DNA of 64,000 bases from Tetradesmus obliquus. Lineage: Eukaryota; Chlorophyta; Chlorophyceae; Sphaeropleales; Scenedesmaceae. The translations under genes and the position numbers were made by a program. The number at the start of each line of letters is the position of its first letter. Within the stretch, counting starts at the first letter, position 1. Positions 1 to 12,008 of the stretch are shown in pieces. The stretch is from the NCBI GenBank assembly GCA_030272155.1, contig CP126194.1, positions 6,687,501-6,751,500 of the forward strand. Direction: 5' to 3'. Below the pieces are notes generated by a model. The model did no database searches. It was not told the origin of the DNA and saw only the letters and a program-made list of their open reading frames with translations.

Positions 1-1864
1 AGCAGCTGAGCTGCCACTGTAGTTGCTGGCAGCTCACACTGGCAGTTCACGCTGTTGCAACCCCGCAGTCAGTGCAGCACAACAGTTGCATCCTGTGTTG
101 TTCTCAACAAATGTGTCTCTGGGGTTCTCGGTGCAGTACCTGCATGCGTGTTGCCGCGTTGTTTCCAGGGCCCTACACCACAGCTGGTTGTCATGCGCAG
201 ATCATACAGCCCCATGCATGCAGCGGATGAAACTATGAGGTCAAGCACGTCATGCAAGACCCTTTGGCGGTTGAAGCTGTACCCTAAACCACAGTCCTAC
301 AGCACGCAAGTGCCTCCACAGATCAAGCAGCCAGCAAGGATAGCCTGTGCAGCTGCTGCTCAGCTTGCTAGGCGTGCTGATCACACAAGCTGAAACTCCA
401 CGATGATATAATCCACGCCACCACAGCGATACAATGTTGATGGTGAAAGCAGCAGCGTGCACTATATATTCACGGCACGTTTCACACACCTCACTCGGGG
501 AAAAAACTGGTTCCATGCGTTTGGATGCAATGCAGCAGCGTTGTGCTAGAGTGTGCTTCCAGTTAAGTAGTAAACGGCACATGCGGTGCAGCGGTCAAGA
601 TGCAGGTTGTGCTGGCCTGCCTTACAGGCCTCCTCCGCCTGCCCAAAAGCGAGTGCAACAGCGCGCTCAAGTGACATGCAGCACAACCAGTCCAGTGTCT
701 ATAACACAAAAAAACGAACAAATCTGCTGCCGTTCCTCAACAGCGCCGTGTAAACAGAAGCTGCCAATCACCTACTCAAGCTCTGCAAGGCAACAATCAA
801 TAGGCACACGCGTCGACGCATGCAGCCACAGACTTGCCACAGCACAGAGGTCAGTGGAGCTGGACATTTGTCAGTGGGATGCGCAGCATGCTGCAGCACA
901 GCACGCACTGACAACCGCTGTACGGCAAAGCGCCATAAGCAGCGGCTAGCCTTCAGGATTGTTGCAATTCGCATGCGGACAACAGTACCAATACGCATCA
1001 AGGCGTGCAAGCCTGGGATTGCAACACGGCCCAGTTGGTTCAAGCACGCCCGAATTGCGTGTCGTGACGAGCCCCTAAGCACGCCACAACAGCGAAGAAC
1101 AGGTCAAACCACTTCAACCGCATATGCCGCTACTGCTCTGACACTTGGCGAGCATGTACTGCACATGCCAAGGGTCTAAAGCAGGGGGTATGCAGGCTTG
1201 CACCTCAATGAGCTGCTGTGGCACTGGCATGATTGCAGCTGCTCAAATGATCTGCAGCGTCGAAGTGCTGAATCTATTATAATTGGTATTTAACAGAGCT
1301 CTGCCACGGCACCGTCCTGGTGCCAGCTGGCAGCTAGCAAATCGGGCCTTAGACATGTGCCAGGCTGACACAGCAATGCGCAGAAAAGCAAGAACATGAT
1401 ACCCAGCAGCTGCTGCAGCATCATGCTGCACATCAGCTGAAATCAATAACACACAAAATAAGCACAAGACAGCGGCATGTAAGCAAGCGCCGTCAAACAA
1501 CAAGGGGATCAGCTGCAGCAGACAGGAGCCTGCTATGGCAACTTAACAAAAGAATGCGGCTCGTGTGTTTCCTTTCTGAGCCGTCTGGCGGCTCACTCTG
1601 GCCCCACATGCCCTGCAGGTTGAGCATGCCTCGCTCCTCCCACAAGGCATGTGATGCTTATGCTAGGCACTGCATCTGAGGACCTCTGTGGCCAACACCA
1701 CTGGAACAGCAACCTCTGATCACATCACAAAATACAATGCCATGCAGAATGTGCTGCCTGGCTGGCAGCACACCACCCCAGCTGGTCTGCTTTTCTGCAG
1801 AACCCCAGAACCGCAGCCTCAATGCAGCACACACACACTGGCAGCCTGAGCCTCAAGACAGCCG
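1..1864. other. No gene recognised (left flank)
   Basis: I see no open frame with family resemblance, no splice-supported exon chain and no structural RNA here. The open stretches are short and CAG/GCA-biased on both strands. The segment nearest 1865 is probably the 3' flank or 3' UTR of the minus-strand gene that ends there. Confidence 0.5.
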
Positions 1865-3006
1865 TCACCAGCCAGCTACAGCTGAGAACAGCTGCTGCTG
1901 CTGCTGCTGCCGTGGCGCACTGGCAGCGCGCGCCGCCAGCAGTTCCTGCTGCAGCTGCTCCACTAGCTGCCGCAGCATCAGAGCCTCATGCTGAGCTGAC
2001 AGTGCTTCACGCTGCAGCTGCTGGTTCCTGTCAACGGCTTGGCCCCACCTGCCAGTCAGGTCAGCGAGGCGAGACAGCAGCTCTGACTTAGATCCTGTCA
2101 GGTCCTGCAGCTGCTGCTGCAACTCCCTGTTGGCCCCCTTGAGGGCGGAAACCTGGGCAGAGCACAGTACAGGGCAGCATCAGCAGGGATGTTGGCATAT
2201 GTATTGGCGTAGTCCAATAAATGCAGCAGCGTTGCGCCACCTGCGGCAGACCCCTAGATGCAGGTGCATGCACCTACACAATGAACAGCCCGTGCCACCA
2301 TGCACCACGCCTTGAGCCAGCATTGATTCAAATCCAGATGCACACCATGGCCTCAACCTTACCTGCTCTTTGAGCTCAGACACTGCTGCAGCCAGGTGCT
2401 GTGGCTGGCTGCTGTGCAGCTTGCTGCTGAACCTCAATGGCTTGCTGCGTTTGCTGCCCGCTGCTGCTGCTGCTGCTGCTGCTGCCTCGTTGGCAGCAGG
2501 GATTGCAGCCGCTTCTGGTGCAACGCCGCCGCTGATGTCGGTGCCGCCAGAAGCGGACCTGCCTCGCTTACACGGGCCAGGCTGAGCCCACTCTGCTGCT
2601 GCAGCATGCTGAGCAGCAGCAGTAGCAGCAGCAGCAACAGCACAGGATGATGAGAAGTCGCCGCTGCTGAGCGGGCTGCACACATTGATACCGCCAGCGC
2701 CGCCAGCAGCTGTAGCACTGCTGCACACAAAGTGGTTCGGGGCCCCTGCGGGCAAGAACGCCGCTGTGACTGCCGTCAGGTTGGAGACAATTGATGCAGC
2801 AGGGGTTGCGGCAGCAGCAGCAACTGCCGTGCTTGCTTCAAACTGCATCGGGATCTGATTGACTTGCGTCAAATGGCTGCTGCTGCTGCCGCCAGAGAGC
2901 CACATTGCTGAGCTGCTGCTGCCATTCAGGCGGGCAGCAGCTTGAAGCTCTGTGCCAGCAGCCTGAGGTGGAGTTGCTAGAGACCACCCCGCTTGCTGCC
3001 GGCTGA

Positions 3007-3050
<44 letters not shown>

Positions 3051-3733
3051 GCAAATGTGTATGGCGCGGCTGCGAAAGTGCTGCTGCTGGCAGCGTATGC
3101 GGTGTTAGCTCCTGGGCTGCCGGCGCGGTCTGCTGCAGCTGCCGAATGCCTCTGGGGCTGCAGCATCGTCATGCCGCCGAGCATACCTGTGCTACAGCCG
3201 CTGCTCGGCTGCAGCAGCAGCGGCTGCTGTGTGGTTGGCTGGCTGGAAACCAGCGCAGCAGAGTTGGTTGCTGCGGCATAGGTGCCCTTGGTGCAGACCT
3301 GGTTGTGAATGGGTGTTGGCATCTGCCAGCTGACTGGGGCATTTGGAGGGCTCAGGCTGGCTGCTGGCGGCCCAATGCCTGCAGCGGCATCTGCTGCTGC
3401 TGTTGTTTGTGTGGTTGACCAGTTCATTATGCCTTCAGCAGCAAGCATGCTGCCTATGGACTGCAGCATGAGGTGGTCTTGTGCTTCCTCATCAAGGACA
3501 GTCTGCCTGGTCACATCAGCCAGGTGGCTGTCATCAGGTACAGGCGGCAGCTCCAGCAGCATTCCTGCAGGTAAACACGAAACTGATGCGACTTGAGATA
3601 TTGCGGCTTGGATGTACGAATGCCCTGCAAGTATGCTTGTGCCTGTAACTTGAGTCTGCAAAGGCTTGGCTCGGAGCCGCTGCGCATGAAGGGCACCAGT
3701 CAAGGCGCCTGCCCCATCAACCGTAATAGACAT
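1865..3733 (-). CDS. Gln/Ala-rich protein with C-terminal leucine-zipper-like coiled coil (bZIP-like, atypical)
   Basis: Two exons read on the minus strand: 2363-3733 and 1865-2152, joined at a GTAAGG donor and a CAG acceptor in phase 0, giving about 552 residues if the ATG at 3733 is used. The first exon is low complexity (Ala, Ser, Gln, including a run of about 15 Gln at 3008-3050). The second encodes a heptad-rich helix (ELKEQVSALKGANRELQQQL, then further Leu-spaced Q/E/R segments) of about 85 residues that ends the protein. The spacing resembles the zipper of plant bZIP factors, but the upstream Lys/Arg patch (KRSKPLRFSSKL) lacks the conserved Asn-x7-Arg DNA-contact motif, so DNA binding is uncertain. 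A possible 3' splice site at 3565 means the true start may lie further upstream. Expression as a transcriptional regulator is inference. A plain coiled-coil scaffold is the alternative. Confidence 0.6.
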
Positions 3734-4940
3734 ACTAATGAAAAATTCAAGATCGTCGAGTTTCGCACCGGGATGTCGCTGTATTCTGTCTGAAGTAATG
3801 TTGACTTCGTGTTGTGACTCCCTGACAACAACTCATCATCCCTCAGGGTGCGCAGACAGACCCATAAACGCCATTGAAGGTCTTAACACAAGTTTCTAAT
3901 CAACCTTCGGCACTGCTGTGGTCGTTCTAGTCGCATATGTAAAGGCCTAAAGGTCACAAAGCGCTTGATATCATTAGCCGGGCATACCTGCAACGCTGAT
4001 CGGCCAGCAAAGATGGCAAACAGCTACAAATTGTTACTTAGTAACAGATCAGGTATTTGTTATGAAGCTGATGCCCTTACCTGTTGAGCGACACCCCAGT
4101 GTCGTGCGCACTCTGCAGCCTCCAGTGCTGCCACGGTTGCAAGGAAGCTTAGCTATGTTCCTACTATATGGAATTGCTAAGGTTGAGGTGTGCCACGCAG
4201 CGTTGTGGCTGAGCCTCAGCGTAGGCCAGCGCTGAGGCAGGGAACACGTAGGACGCAGTGACTAATAGATCATGCTATGATCGAAAAAAAGATTGAATAT
4301 ACTTAGACAAGCGGTTGCGTGGCCTTTGTGCTGCCACCTCACTGCGACCAGCCGTATCACCGCTGCCGGGGTTCTGGACGAGTTCTGATGCTAATGTCAG
4401 TTGACATCAGCAACGGGGCTTGATTTTCTCCAGTTCCTGGCTTCAAATCATAATTATTGCTCAGTTATATGGATTTCAGTGCAGCTAACAGGGCAACAGC
4501 AGACTCCGAGCTTTATCAATGACACTACCGGTACTATGTATTCTATTATTCTAAGCGCCCACCCTGCTGATGATCTGACTATCCATGATCATCCGTGAGG
4601 TGGAAACGCATCAGCAGCTCCACAAATTGCGCTGAGCTCTGGCGTGATGGCCAGCTCAAGTGCCTTGAGTCGCGACAGGAGACACTGTCTCAGTGTGCGG
4701 CACACTGTGACGGATGTCACCACAGAGGGCCCTCGACGGGTCTGCAGCTGCCCGGAGTGCCTAGCGCGGCAGAGAACATACAGCAAAACTCCACCTGTAC
4801 TTGCGCATACGTATGCATGCCGACTTGGTGTACTGCCACCTGATGTGTGGACGTACCTACAGCCTAGTAGGCTGTAGTACAGCCTACGCAACCTCAACTT
4901 AGCCTGCAACTTTGCACAACGACATCATCGCCTGCATGCG
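3734..4940. other. No gene recognised; possible 5' flank of the zipper-like gene
   Basis: AT-richer than the genes, with no convincing exon. It holds a small hairpin near 4853-4890, where the motif ACAGCCTA recurs three times in alternating orientation. The part next to 3733 is the likely promoter or 5' leader of the minus-strand gene. Confidence 0.4.
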
Positions 4941-5056
4941 CAAGTCCCTACAGACGCCAGGCTGTGATTATCCAGTGAAAAGTCAGTGGGACGGTGGGAT
5001 AATCGCCCCAGTGATTATCTCAGGCTGCACTGACGGATAATCGATTATCTGCCCAC

Positions 5057-5141
5057 GGGGGGGGGGGGGGGGGGGGGGGGCACTAAGAAAGCTGACAGAC
5101 ACTATGTTCGTTCAACAGGGGGGGTACCCCCCCCCCCACCC
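5057..5141. repeat. 24-nt G homopolymer followed by a G7-TA-C11 inverted tract
   Basis: An uninterrupted run of 24 G lies at 5057-5080. It is followed at 5118-5137 by seven G, TA and eleven C, which is self-complementary and could also pair with the long G run. Such tracts can form G-quadruplex or hairpin structures and are error-prone in sequencing, so the exact lengths are uncertain. Confidence 0.8.
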
Positions 5142-5645
5142 CTTCCTCCATCAAAAGGGCTCAAACAGCCGTTTACACCCCCTAAATAATAATTATATAT
5201 AATATTTAAATGATATGCGGGTTTATTTGGGGTAGTTCGTGCTGTATGACACAGTTGTGATGCCTGGATCGATCCATCGATCGAACCGCTGCGTGACAGC
5301 TGCAAGACAGCATCGACCTCAAAGCTCCCAACATATAGGCGGTTGCAAAAGCATGTACAAAGCGGTTGCTATGGCCTGGTTCGTTGTGCTGCGCTTCGCC
5401 CTGAGGTCGCAAGCACCCCTCTGCCTCTGCCTGAGCTGTCAGCGGTGCCCCCCCAAAAGTGCCTGTAGCACCCTCTGGTCACCAGAACTTAAATAAGGAA
5501 CCTATAAACCATCTAATCAACTCATATCAACATTAGCTTTCATTTGAGCTGCGTACGGCGCTGATCCGACGCCTACAAAGAAAGTTGGCAGAAAGACAGC
5601 AAGATACCTCAACCCCCCCCTCTTTTGACTTTGTCAGATGGGCGA

Positions 5646-6670
5646 CTAGCAGTTTCCCGTGACTACGTCACTCCTATCTAGTAATGATGGGAGCCACCCG
5701 TGCTTGCTGGTGCTGTCCTCAAGGCAGCAACTGCAACACCTGCAATCTTAGCAGCCACCCATGATCATCCCTATCCCGTTCTAGCAGTTTCCCGTGACTA
5801 CGTCACTCCTATTTAGTAATTACGGGAGGTACCCTTGCTGGTGCTGTGCTCAGGGCAGCAGTTGCAACACCTGCAATCTTAGAAGCCACCCATGATCATC
5901 CCTATCCCGTTCGCCTTTCGCTGAAAGTAATATTCTCACGCCATCGCTTTTGAGATATCGTTGCTTCACTGCCTGCTGTTCCTGCTGTAGCCCGTGATGT
6001 TTTGCATAGCACCCCAGCAACAGAACACCGCTGCACCCAGCCCACGGCTTCGAAACCATTTCAAATTTCTACACTAACGTTCATCTGTTGCTCTCGCGCT
6101 CTCGTTTGCTTCCTCTGCACGTTTTCGAATCGCCCTGGGGTTCAAGGGCCAGGTCCTAAGCCAGGCTTCTGACGGACGGACTGACGGACGGACAGTTTTT
6201 TTTCTAGTAGTGGACTAGCAGTTTCCCGTGACTACGTCACTCCTCTCTAGTAAATGATGGGAGGCACCCGTGCTTGCTGGTGCTGTCCTCAAGGCAGCAA
6301 CTGCAACACCTGCAATCTTAGCAGCCACCCATGACCATCCCTATCCCGTTCGCCTTTCGCTGAAAGTAATATTCTCACGCCATCGCTTCCCAGATATTGT
6401 TGCTTCACTGCCTGCTGTACCTGCTGTAGCCCGTGATGTTTTGCAGTAGCACCCCGCAACAGAACACCGCTGCACCCAGCCCACGGCTTCGAAACGACTT
6501 CACATGTCTACACGAACTTTTATCTGTTGCTATCGAGCCCTCGTTTGCGTCCTCTGCACGTTTTCGAATCGCCCTGGGGTTCAAGGGCCAGGTCCTAAGC
6601 CAGGCTTCTGACTGACGGACTGACGGACTGACGGACTGACTGACGGACCGTATTTTTTTCTAGTAATGGA
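5646..6670. repeat. 434-bp tandem repeat (two full units plus one short unit)
   Basis: The block beginning CTAGCAGTTTCCCGTGACTA starts at 5646, 5781 and 6215. The first copy is truncated to about 135 bp. The second and third are about 434-450 bp and near-identical, each ending in GACGGACG-type short repeats, a T-rich tract and CTAGTAGTGG or CTAGTAATGG. No coding capacity is shared by all copies. Its position inside the inverted-end element suggests internal amplification within a mobile element. Confidence 0.85.
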
Positions 6671-9315
6671 TTTATATCGTAATTAACATATTGTGTAAGT
6701 TTCAGGTCCAAATCAACCTAGTGTCAAAAACTTACAGAGTGCCCCCCCCCTTGATCTGCCGGATATTCAGTTCGCCTCAGGATTATCGCCAGGACAATCG
6801 ATGGATAATCGCCGTGGATAATCCATCGGATTATCACTTTGTACCAGATTACCCCAGCACTCTCTGGGCACAGCCAGCAGTACGCCACATGCTTTGTTAC
6901 ACCATTCATGATTACGGCAATAAGCTGGTCAGCCTCACAGATGCAGCTGTGCTCCAGTAAATGGCGCCACGTGCACCGCAGCTGGCTGTTGTAGCAGTCA
7001 GTCAGCTGAGATGCAGCAAGATGCTGACGTCATGATCGTGCTATGGTCACTCATATGCCCACAATTGCACACACCAGCGGCTAAACAGCACACCGTATGC
7101 GTGACTCAGAGCAATGACAATGTACCACCATCTACAAAAAGCAGTTGCTGTCCTGCAGCAACACCATCAAGACAGATTGCAAGAAAGCAACTGAACCAGC
7201 ACCCAAGTAATCGCCTGCAGGCCAGCTGGTCTGCCACACAACCCAACACCACAACACAAATGTAAAAGCACAAATGAATGTTCCTGCTCTAGCTCAAAGC
7301 TCCGAGTCTGCCTGCATGGCGTGGATCTTTTGCTGTCTGTCTGCTACGGTCAGCCAGAAAACATCCATTGATTGCTGCAGGATCCAAGCTTCACCTGCAG
7401 CTGATGCAGCAACAAACATGAAAGCCACTCCAATACTGCTGTATTCATTTGGCAACAGCACATAATATCATACTGCATGTGAGCATACACTAGCTGCTGC
7501 ACATGCTCAGTGCGCTGTGCGCGCAGCCCGTGCTGCTGTGCATGGCGCACAAGGCAGTCACCATAGCAAAATATATCTGGCTATAACTCTCACTGATGAC
7601 TTCTTATCAGCGCTACTACCAGCTGCTGTTGGCAGAACATGTCCTGCCATACAAACTGACGACTTTGCAAGGGCACTTGGCTAGGCCGGCACCTGATCAC
7701 CTGCCTAGCTGACCAAACGATGTCAGCTATGTGCCGCACGCCGTGATGCGTGATGCTGATGGCAGCCACCCACCGCATACAAGAGCGCCATCCAGCTGAC
7801 TATGCAGCTGTAGACAGCATGCGTGCTGCTGTGTACCTGCTTTCTGGCAACACAAACATCATCACTGCATCCCGCAACAACCACTGGTGCTGCAGCAGAT
7901 TTGACCAACCCTGCACAACACCAGCCCAAACCACCAGCTGCGTCGCTGCTTCGTGCGCTCAGCCGTGTTGACCAGACCCATTGGCAGCAGCGACATCAAT
8001 CCAGTTGGCTTGAAGGTCACAAGACAACCCCATCCGGTAACAACGTTGTTGTGGCCCACCTGGTATGGGGTGAGGCGCAGCACACCAGCAGCAGCAGCAC
8101 ACAGCAGGGCAGGAGTGCTGTGGATCAGGACGCTGAGCAATATGTCGAGCTGATGAACAGATTTCCAGCAGATCAGCTGCCAGATCTGGTAAGTATATAC
8201 ACCTGTTATGGCCTAGATGGAGTCACCTGCTGCTGTATGTTCCAGTGGCGCTGCTGCACTTTACTTGCTTTCTGACGTAGGGTAGAGCCCCAGATCACGG
8301 ACGCACCTGCTCATATGCCATCAGTATTGCTTCATACGTTATCCACCGTCCAGTTCAGTGCATTGGCTCTTGTGCCGAGCAGCAGCAAGTCGCTGCCAGC
8401 GACCTCAACTGTTGGCAGCTCCTGCAACCCCCACACTTCATGGCTAGCCCTGATCTAGACCGATGCTTCGCTTATACAAGAAACGCGTCATCTGACGCAC
8501 TATGACCGGCAGCGCACGGTCAGGATCAAGCAGGGTAACGGCCGAACAGCTGCTGCGCTCGCGTGTCCATATTGCACGCATCTAGCCAGGCTATGATATC
8601 GGTCAGCTGAACGTATTAAACAATGTATGTACTATCCTCGGCTTCAGAGCATGCTGTGAGACGAAGCTGCGAATAGCTGTCGGTGGCATTTTGTGCTGTA
8701 ACACAGTGACAAGCAAGTGCCCCCCAAGCTTATTCCCGCGATCCTATGTGCACTGCTGGCCTACTGCGAGTATATGAGACATGGCGTCTTTTGTGCTCTG
8801 CTTGGAAAAGGAATGATACAGGCACCACTCACACACCACTGCTGCACTTAGAAGCTCCACAATGCTTGCGAATGATAAGTGGGAAAGGCAATTGCTCATA
8901 GGTGTTGCAGAATCTGGGCAATAATACGTTTCCAACGCAATTACAAGAGTCCTGGAATTGTTTGTACGTACTACCCGGTCAGAACCTGTGCTGCAGGGTG
9001 CTGCAGGCCTGCTGCCAGCCTTGGCATCATGCCGCATGATGGCAGCAATGACTGCCAGGGACCCTGCTCAGAAGTTCCTGCCAACCCAACTCCAACAGCA
9101 GCGTTGCACAATGCCCTGTATGAGATCCTGTACTACGCTGTGGATAATCTCTATGCTGTCAGGATATCCAGATGATTATCCAGTGCAATTACAGGATAAA
9201 CACATAATGCCAAATATCCGCTATGCCATGAGGGATATTTAGTGTATCCTTGAGATATTCACCAGATAATCGATTATCCTGTGGGATAAACACAGCCTGG
9301 CGTCGGTAGGGAAGT

Positions 9316-10686
9316 GTTTGCTGCATGTCATGCACTCAGCAGCCAAGCTGCAGCACGGTACTGTCGCGACACTCTTGCCTGCAACCACAGAGCGCTAGAG
9401 CACAACTCGCTGGCGGCCGCTGACATCCACAGGTTCGTATCGGCTGCTGATGCTGCATGGCTTGGCAGCTGACTGAGCTGAGCAGCCGGTAGCTGCTGTT
9501 CCTACCTTTAGTACCATGATATGGTGTTGCAGAATTACCAGGTGTGTGCCTGCAACCTGCCATGCACGACAGCATGCTATTAACAGAGAGTTTGCATCTG
9601 GCATGTAAGCATGTGAGCATCTGGCAAGTAAGCATACTATATGAGCCTGTACAGCCTCTGCTACAGCTGGCCAGGCAGTATGCGCAGTATGTGGCCCTAC
9701 ACGAAGCATCAAGACCAGTGGTGCCACCACGACACCGCAACCAAGCTGTGCAATTGCCACGCACCAGATGCGCGAGCATGTCCCAACAAGTGCGGAGAGA
9801 TGACGCACACGGCAAGCTTGTGTCTCGCATCCTTCACATTCTTCATATGAACTGCGCCAACCAACAAGATTCAATATAAAATTGCTTGTGTGCGCGCTAA
9901 CACTGCTGCACAGCAGCAATATGCTGCTGACAGTGGCGCACGCTCTGTCAGTGGCAACATGCCAGCCATATCCCGTGCTGCCTTGCACCCCTCCTACTCC
10001 AGGGGATAGAGTTTTGCAGCAGTCAACACTGCTTGTCAGCAGCACCTGCCACCTGTGCTGGCGTGCCAGCTGCTGTTAAACATATGCACACAACCAATAC
10101 CCGTAAGCTGACCTGTGTCAGTGTATTGCCGTGGCAATGAGCATGATGTAGAAATAAGAGTGCCTGCGTCACAAGTGAGGCTTGTGTTCATTGAAGCACC
10201 ACTGCAAGCACAGCCGCGATGGCAGCAGCGCTGCTGGCAGGCATGAACGCCTCCTGGAAGGTTTGTTGCTAGGCTGCTTGCATGCATCCACATGCAATAC
10301 CTGCGCCACAAGCCACTAACGGCGTGCTAGAAAACGACATCAGCTCATCATCGCATGCATACTTCATGCACAGCTGGTGTTGTGGTGATGCCCGCAGAGG
10401 AAAACAAGCCTATCTAAAGCTTGCTGCCAGAGCAGCACAGCAGCTGCTCAGGCAATAACAGCAGCAGGTGCTGCTGAATGTTGCCAGCAGGGCCATCTGC
10501 TGCAGCTCGCCGGCTATGCACTGGCATATCCAACGCTGCTGCAGCTGCAGTCCACAGCCATGGCCAAGCGGCCCAGCAAGAGGCCAGCGTGCTGCCTCCT
10601 GCTTTGAACACCCTGCTTTGAAAGTGGGCTTCTGCATCCTGCTGAAGCGCCCTGCTGATGCTGTAGAAGCTGCTGCTGCTGCTTGT
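9316..10686. other. No gene recognised; possible retroelement zinc-knuckle relic
   Basis: No splice-supported gene is seen. One open segment at 9641-9847 (+) reads CNCHAPDARACPNKCGEMTH followed by TASLC, which has a Cx4Hx4C spacing like Gag-type zinc knuckles. It is short, isolated and without neighbouring polymerase domains. The region nearest 10686 is the 3' flank of the mL54 gene. Confidence 0.3.
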
Positions 10687-11654
10687 CTACTTCTTTGCAG
10701 TCAAGGCATTCTGCTCCTTGATGCGCATCTTGTTCTTATACCGGAACAGGCGCTTCATCTGTGGTGCAGCAGCAGCAGCCGCAGCAGCCGCAAAAGGAGG
10801 GCCTCAGCATCAACAGCTACGCCCACAACCAAGGGAGAGGAAGGTTGCAGCAAGCATGAGTCTGTGCACACGCCAGTCAGAGCTGCAATTCAGTCACCGC
10901 ACAGGCGTGACCACAGCACATGCTGAATGTTCCTGCGCGCGTCATATCTGCTGCAGCTGCGGGTAGTAGCTGCACACGCAGAGAGCACATCTGCTTGACA
11001 CCACACAGCAAAGCCAAGCAGCCACATCTGCTGCTACTGTTGCTTGCCCCTGGTAACAGCTGCTTGCCCCTGGTAACAGCAGTTTGTGTCGCCGAGGCAG
11101 CGCTGCTGCTGTTGCTGAGTCAGCAACTGACGCAGCCTACCTGATGTAGCTCCAACCCCTCCTGCTTGTACATGCGCTCCAACTCTGCCACTGAGGGTTC
11201 AGGTTTCATGAGCGCAAAGAGCCATGCCGGGTACTCAGAGTCAGGCAGGATTGGGGGGTCTGACTCGCCCTTCTTGATTGCTACGCCCGTCACCACTTCT
11301 GCGGACAGCTGCCCTGTTTTGGCAGGACCTGCAAGGCAGGAAAGCACGCCACAGCAGCAAAGTAATATAAGCAGCGCCTCGAGCATAGTCAAAGAATGAT
11401 TGTGCCTACCGCCAGGGTGCTGCTGGGCATGCTGCTGTTGCTGCTGCGACTTCCTCCTTGCTTTGACTTTCATGTCAGCTGATTTTGCAGCTGCAAGTCC
11501 TGCTGCTGCCTCGGGTACCGATAAACTAGCTGTGGAGCAAAGGAAGTGGCTGCTTCGGCTCACCTCTGTCCACCACCTTGCCCTTCCCAGCAGGCAGAGG
11601 GGCCCGCAGCTGCTGTGCTGCCAAGGCGCAGATGCGTGCTCGGAGGCCCTGCAT
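10687..11654 (-). CDS. MRPL54: Mitochondrial large ribosomal subunit protein mL54
   Basis: Four minus-strand exons (11564-11654, 11410-11529, 11141-11328, 10687-10758) join with compatible phases 1/1/0 to give 155-156 residues. The diagnostic core is in exon 3: DPPILPDSEYPAWLFALMKP, the conserved mL54 signature (D-x-x-I-L-P-D-x-E-Y-P-x-W-L). It is followed by the basic C-terminus MKRLFRYKNKMRIKEQNALT, which matches the family's R-x-x-I-K-x-x-N ending. The N-terminus (MQGLRARICALAAQQLRAPL) is Arg-rich and lacks acidic residues, consistent with a mitochondrial presequence. Exon 2 carries a Lys/Arg and Gln-rich linker. The protein is a small structural component of the mitoribosome large subunit. 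It is transcribed divergently from DXR. Confidence 0.87.
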
Positions 11655-12008
11655 CTGCGCCTTTGTAATATAAGTGTTGTTCTTTTCGCCTTTTGAACTC
11701 GCAGGAACCAGATCGTCAAGTGGATGCCGGCACGGCAGTAGCAGGTGAACGGAACACTGCTCTGCACCTTATCGCTAACTTTCTGATATGTTGCACTGTC
11801 ACAAGTAGTTACATAATACTTCGCAAGCCTGCAAGGGTGCCCTGCATGTTGGTTTGTCACTTTCAGTGTGTCAGTATGTGTACAGATGACGATAAAACTT
11901 TCATTATCTTGAAAATACGCATCAGCGTTGCTGTTTGATGTAACCTGATCAAACTGCCTTGTGCTTGCCAGTGCGAGCGCACTTCAACTTTCACACCAGG
12001 CTGAAGCC
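11655..12008. promoter_or_regulatory. Divergent intergenic region between mL54 and DXR
   Basis: Only 354 bp separate the two start codons, so both promoters and 5' leaders must fall here or overlap. I see no clear TATA box. The stretch is AT-richer than the flanking exons, for example around 11890-11935. Its role as a shared promoter is inferred from gene arrangement. Confidence 0.5.

Larger units (their letters stand above)
4941..9315. mobile_element. Candidate degenerate DNA transposon with inverted ends
   Basis: Positions 4941-4973 and the reverse complement of 9283-9315 match at about 29 of 34 bases. They share the core GACGCCAGGCTGTG followed by TTATCC, in inverted orientation as expected for terminal inverted repeats. 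Both ends continue inward into clusters of GGATAATC/GATTATC motifs (4965-5050 and 9130-9285), and a third cluster lies inside at 6757-6840. No transposase reading frame is visible, and I could not see a clear target-site duplication. The element is therefore either non-autonomous or decayed, or these are two independent copies of a shorter repeat that happen to face each other. Confidence 0.4.

Noticed and set aside
6117..6160. Possible tRNA T-arm (GTTCAAG, TTTTCGAATC)
   Set aside because: No acceptor stem or anticodon arm can be folded at the right spacing, and the segment is part of the 434-bp tandem repeat.
9395..10045. 216-codon open frame on the minus strand
   Set aside because: No recognisable motif, heavy Cys/Leu/Ser composition typical of an antisense reading of CAG-rich DNA, and no splice or repeat signature around it.
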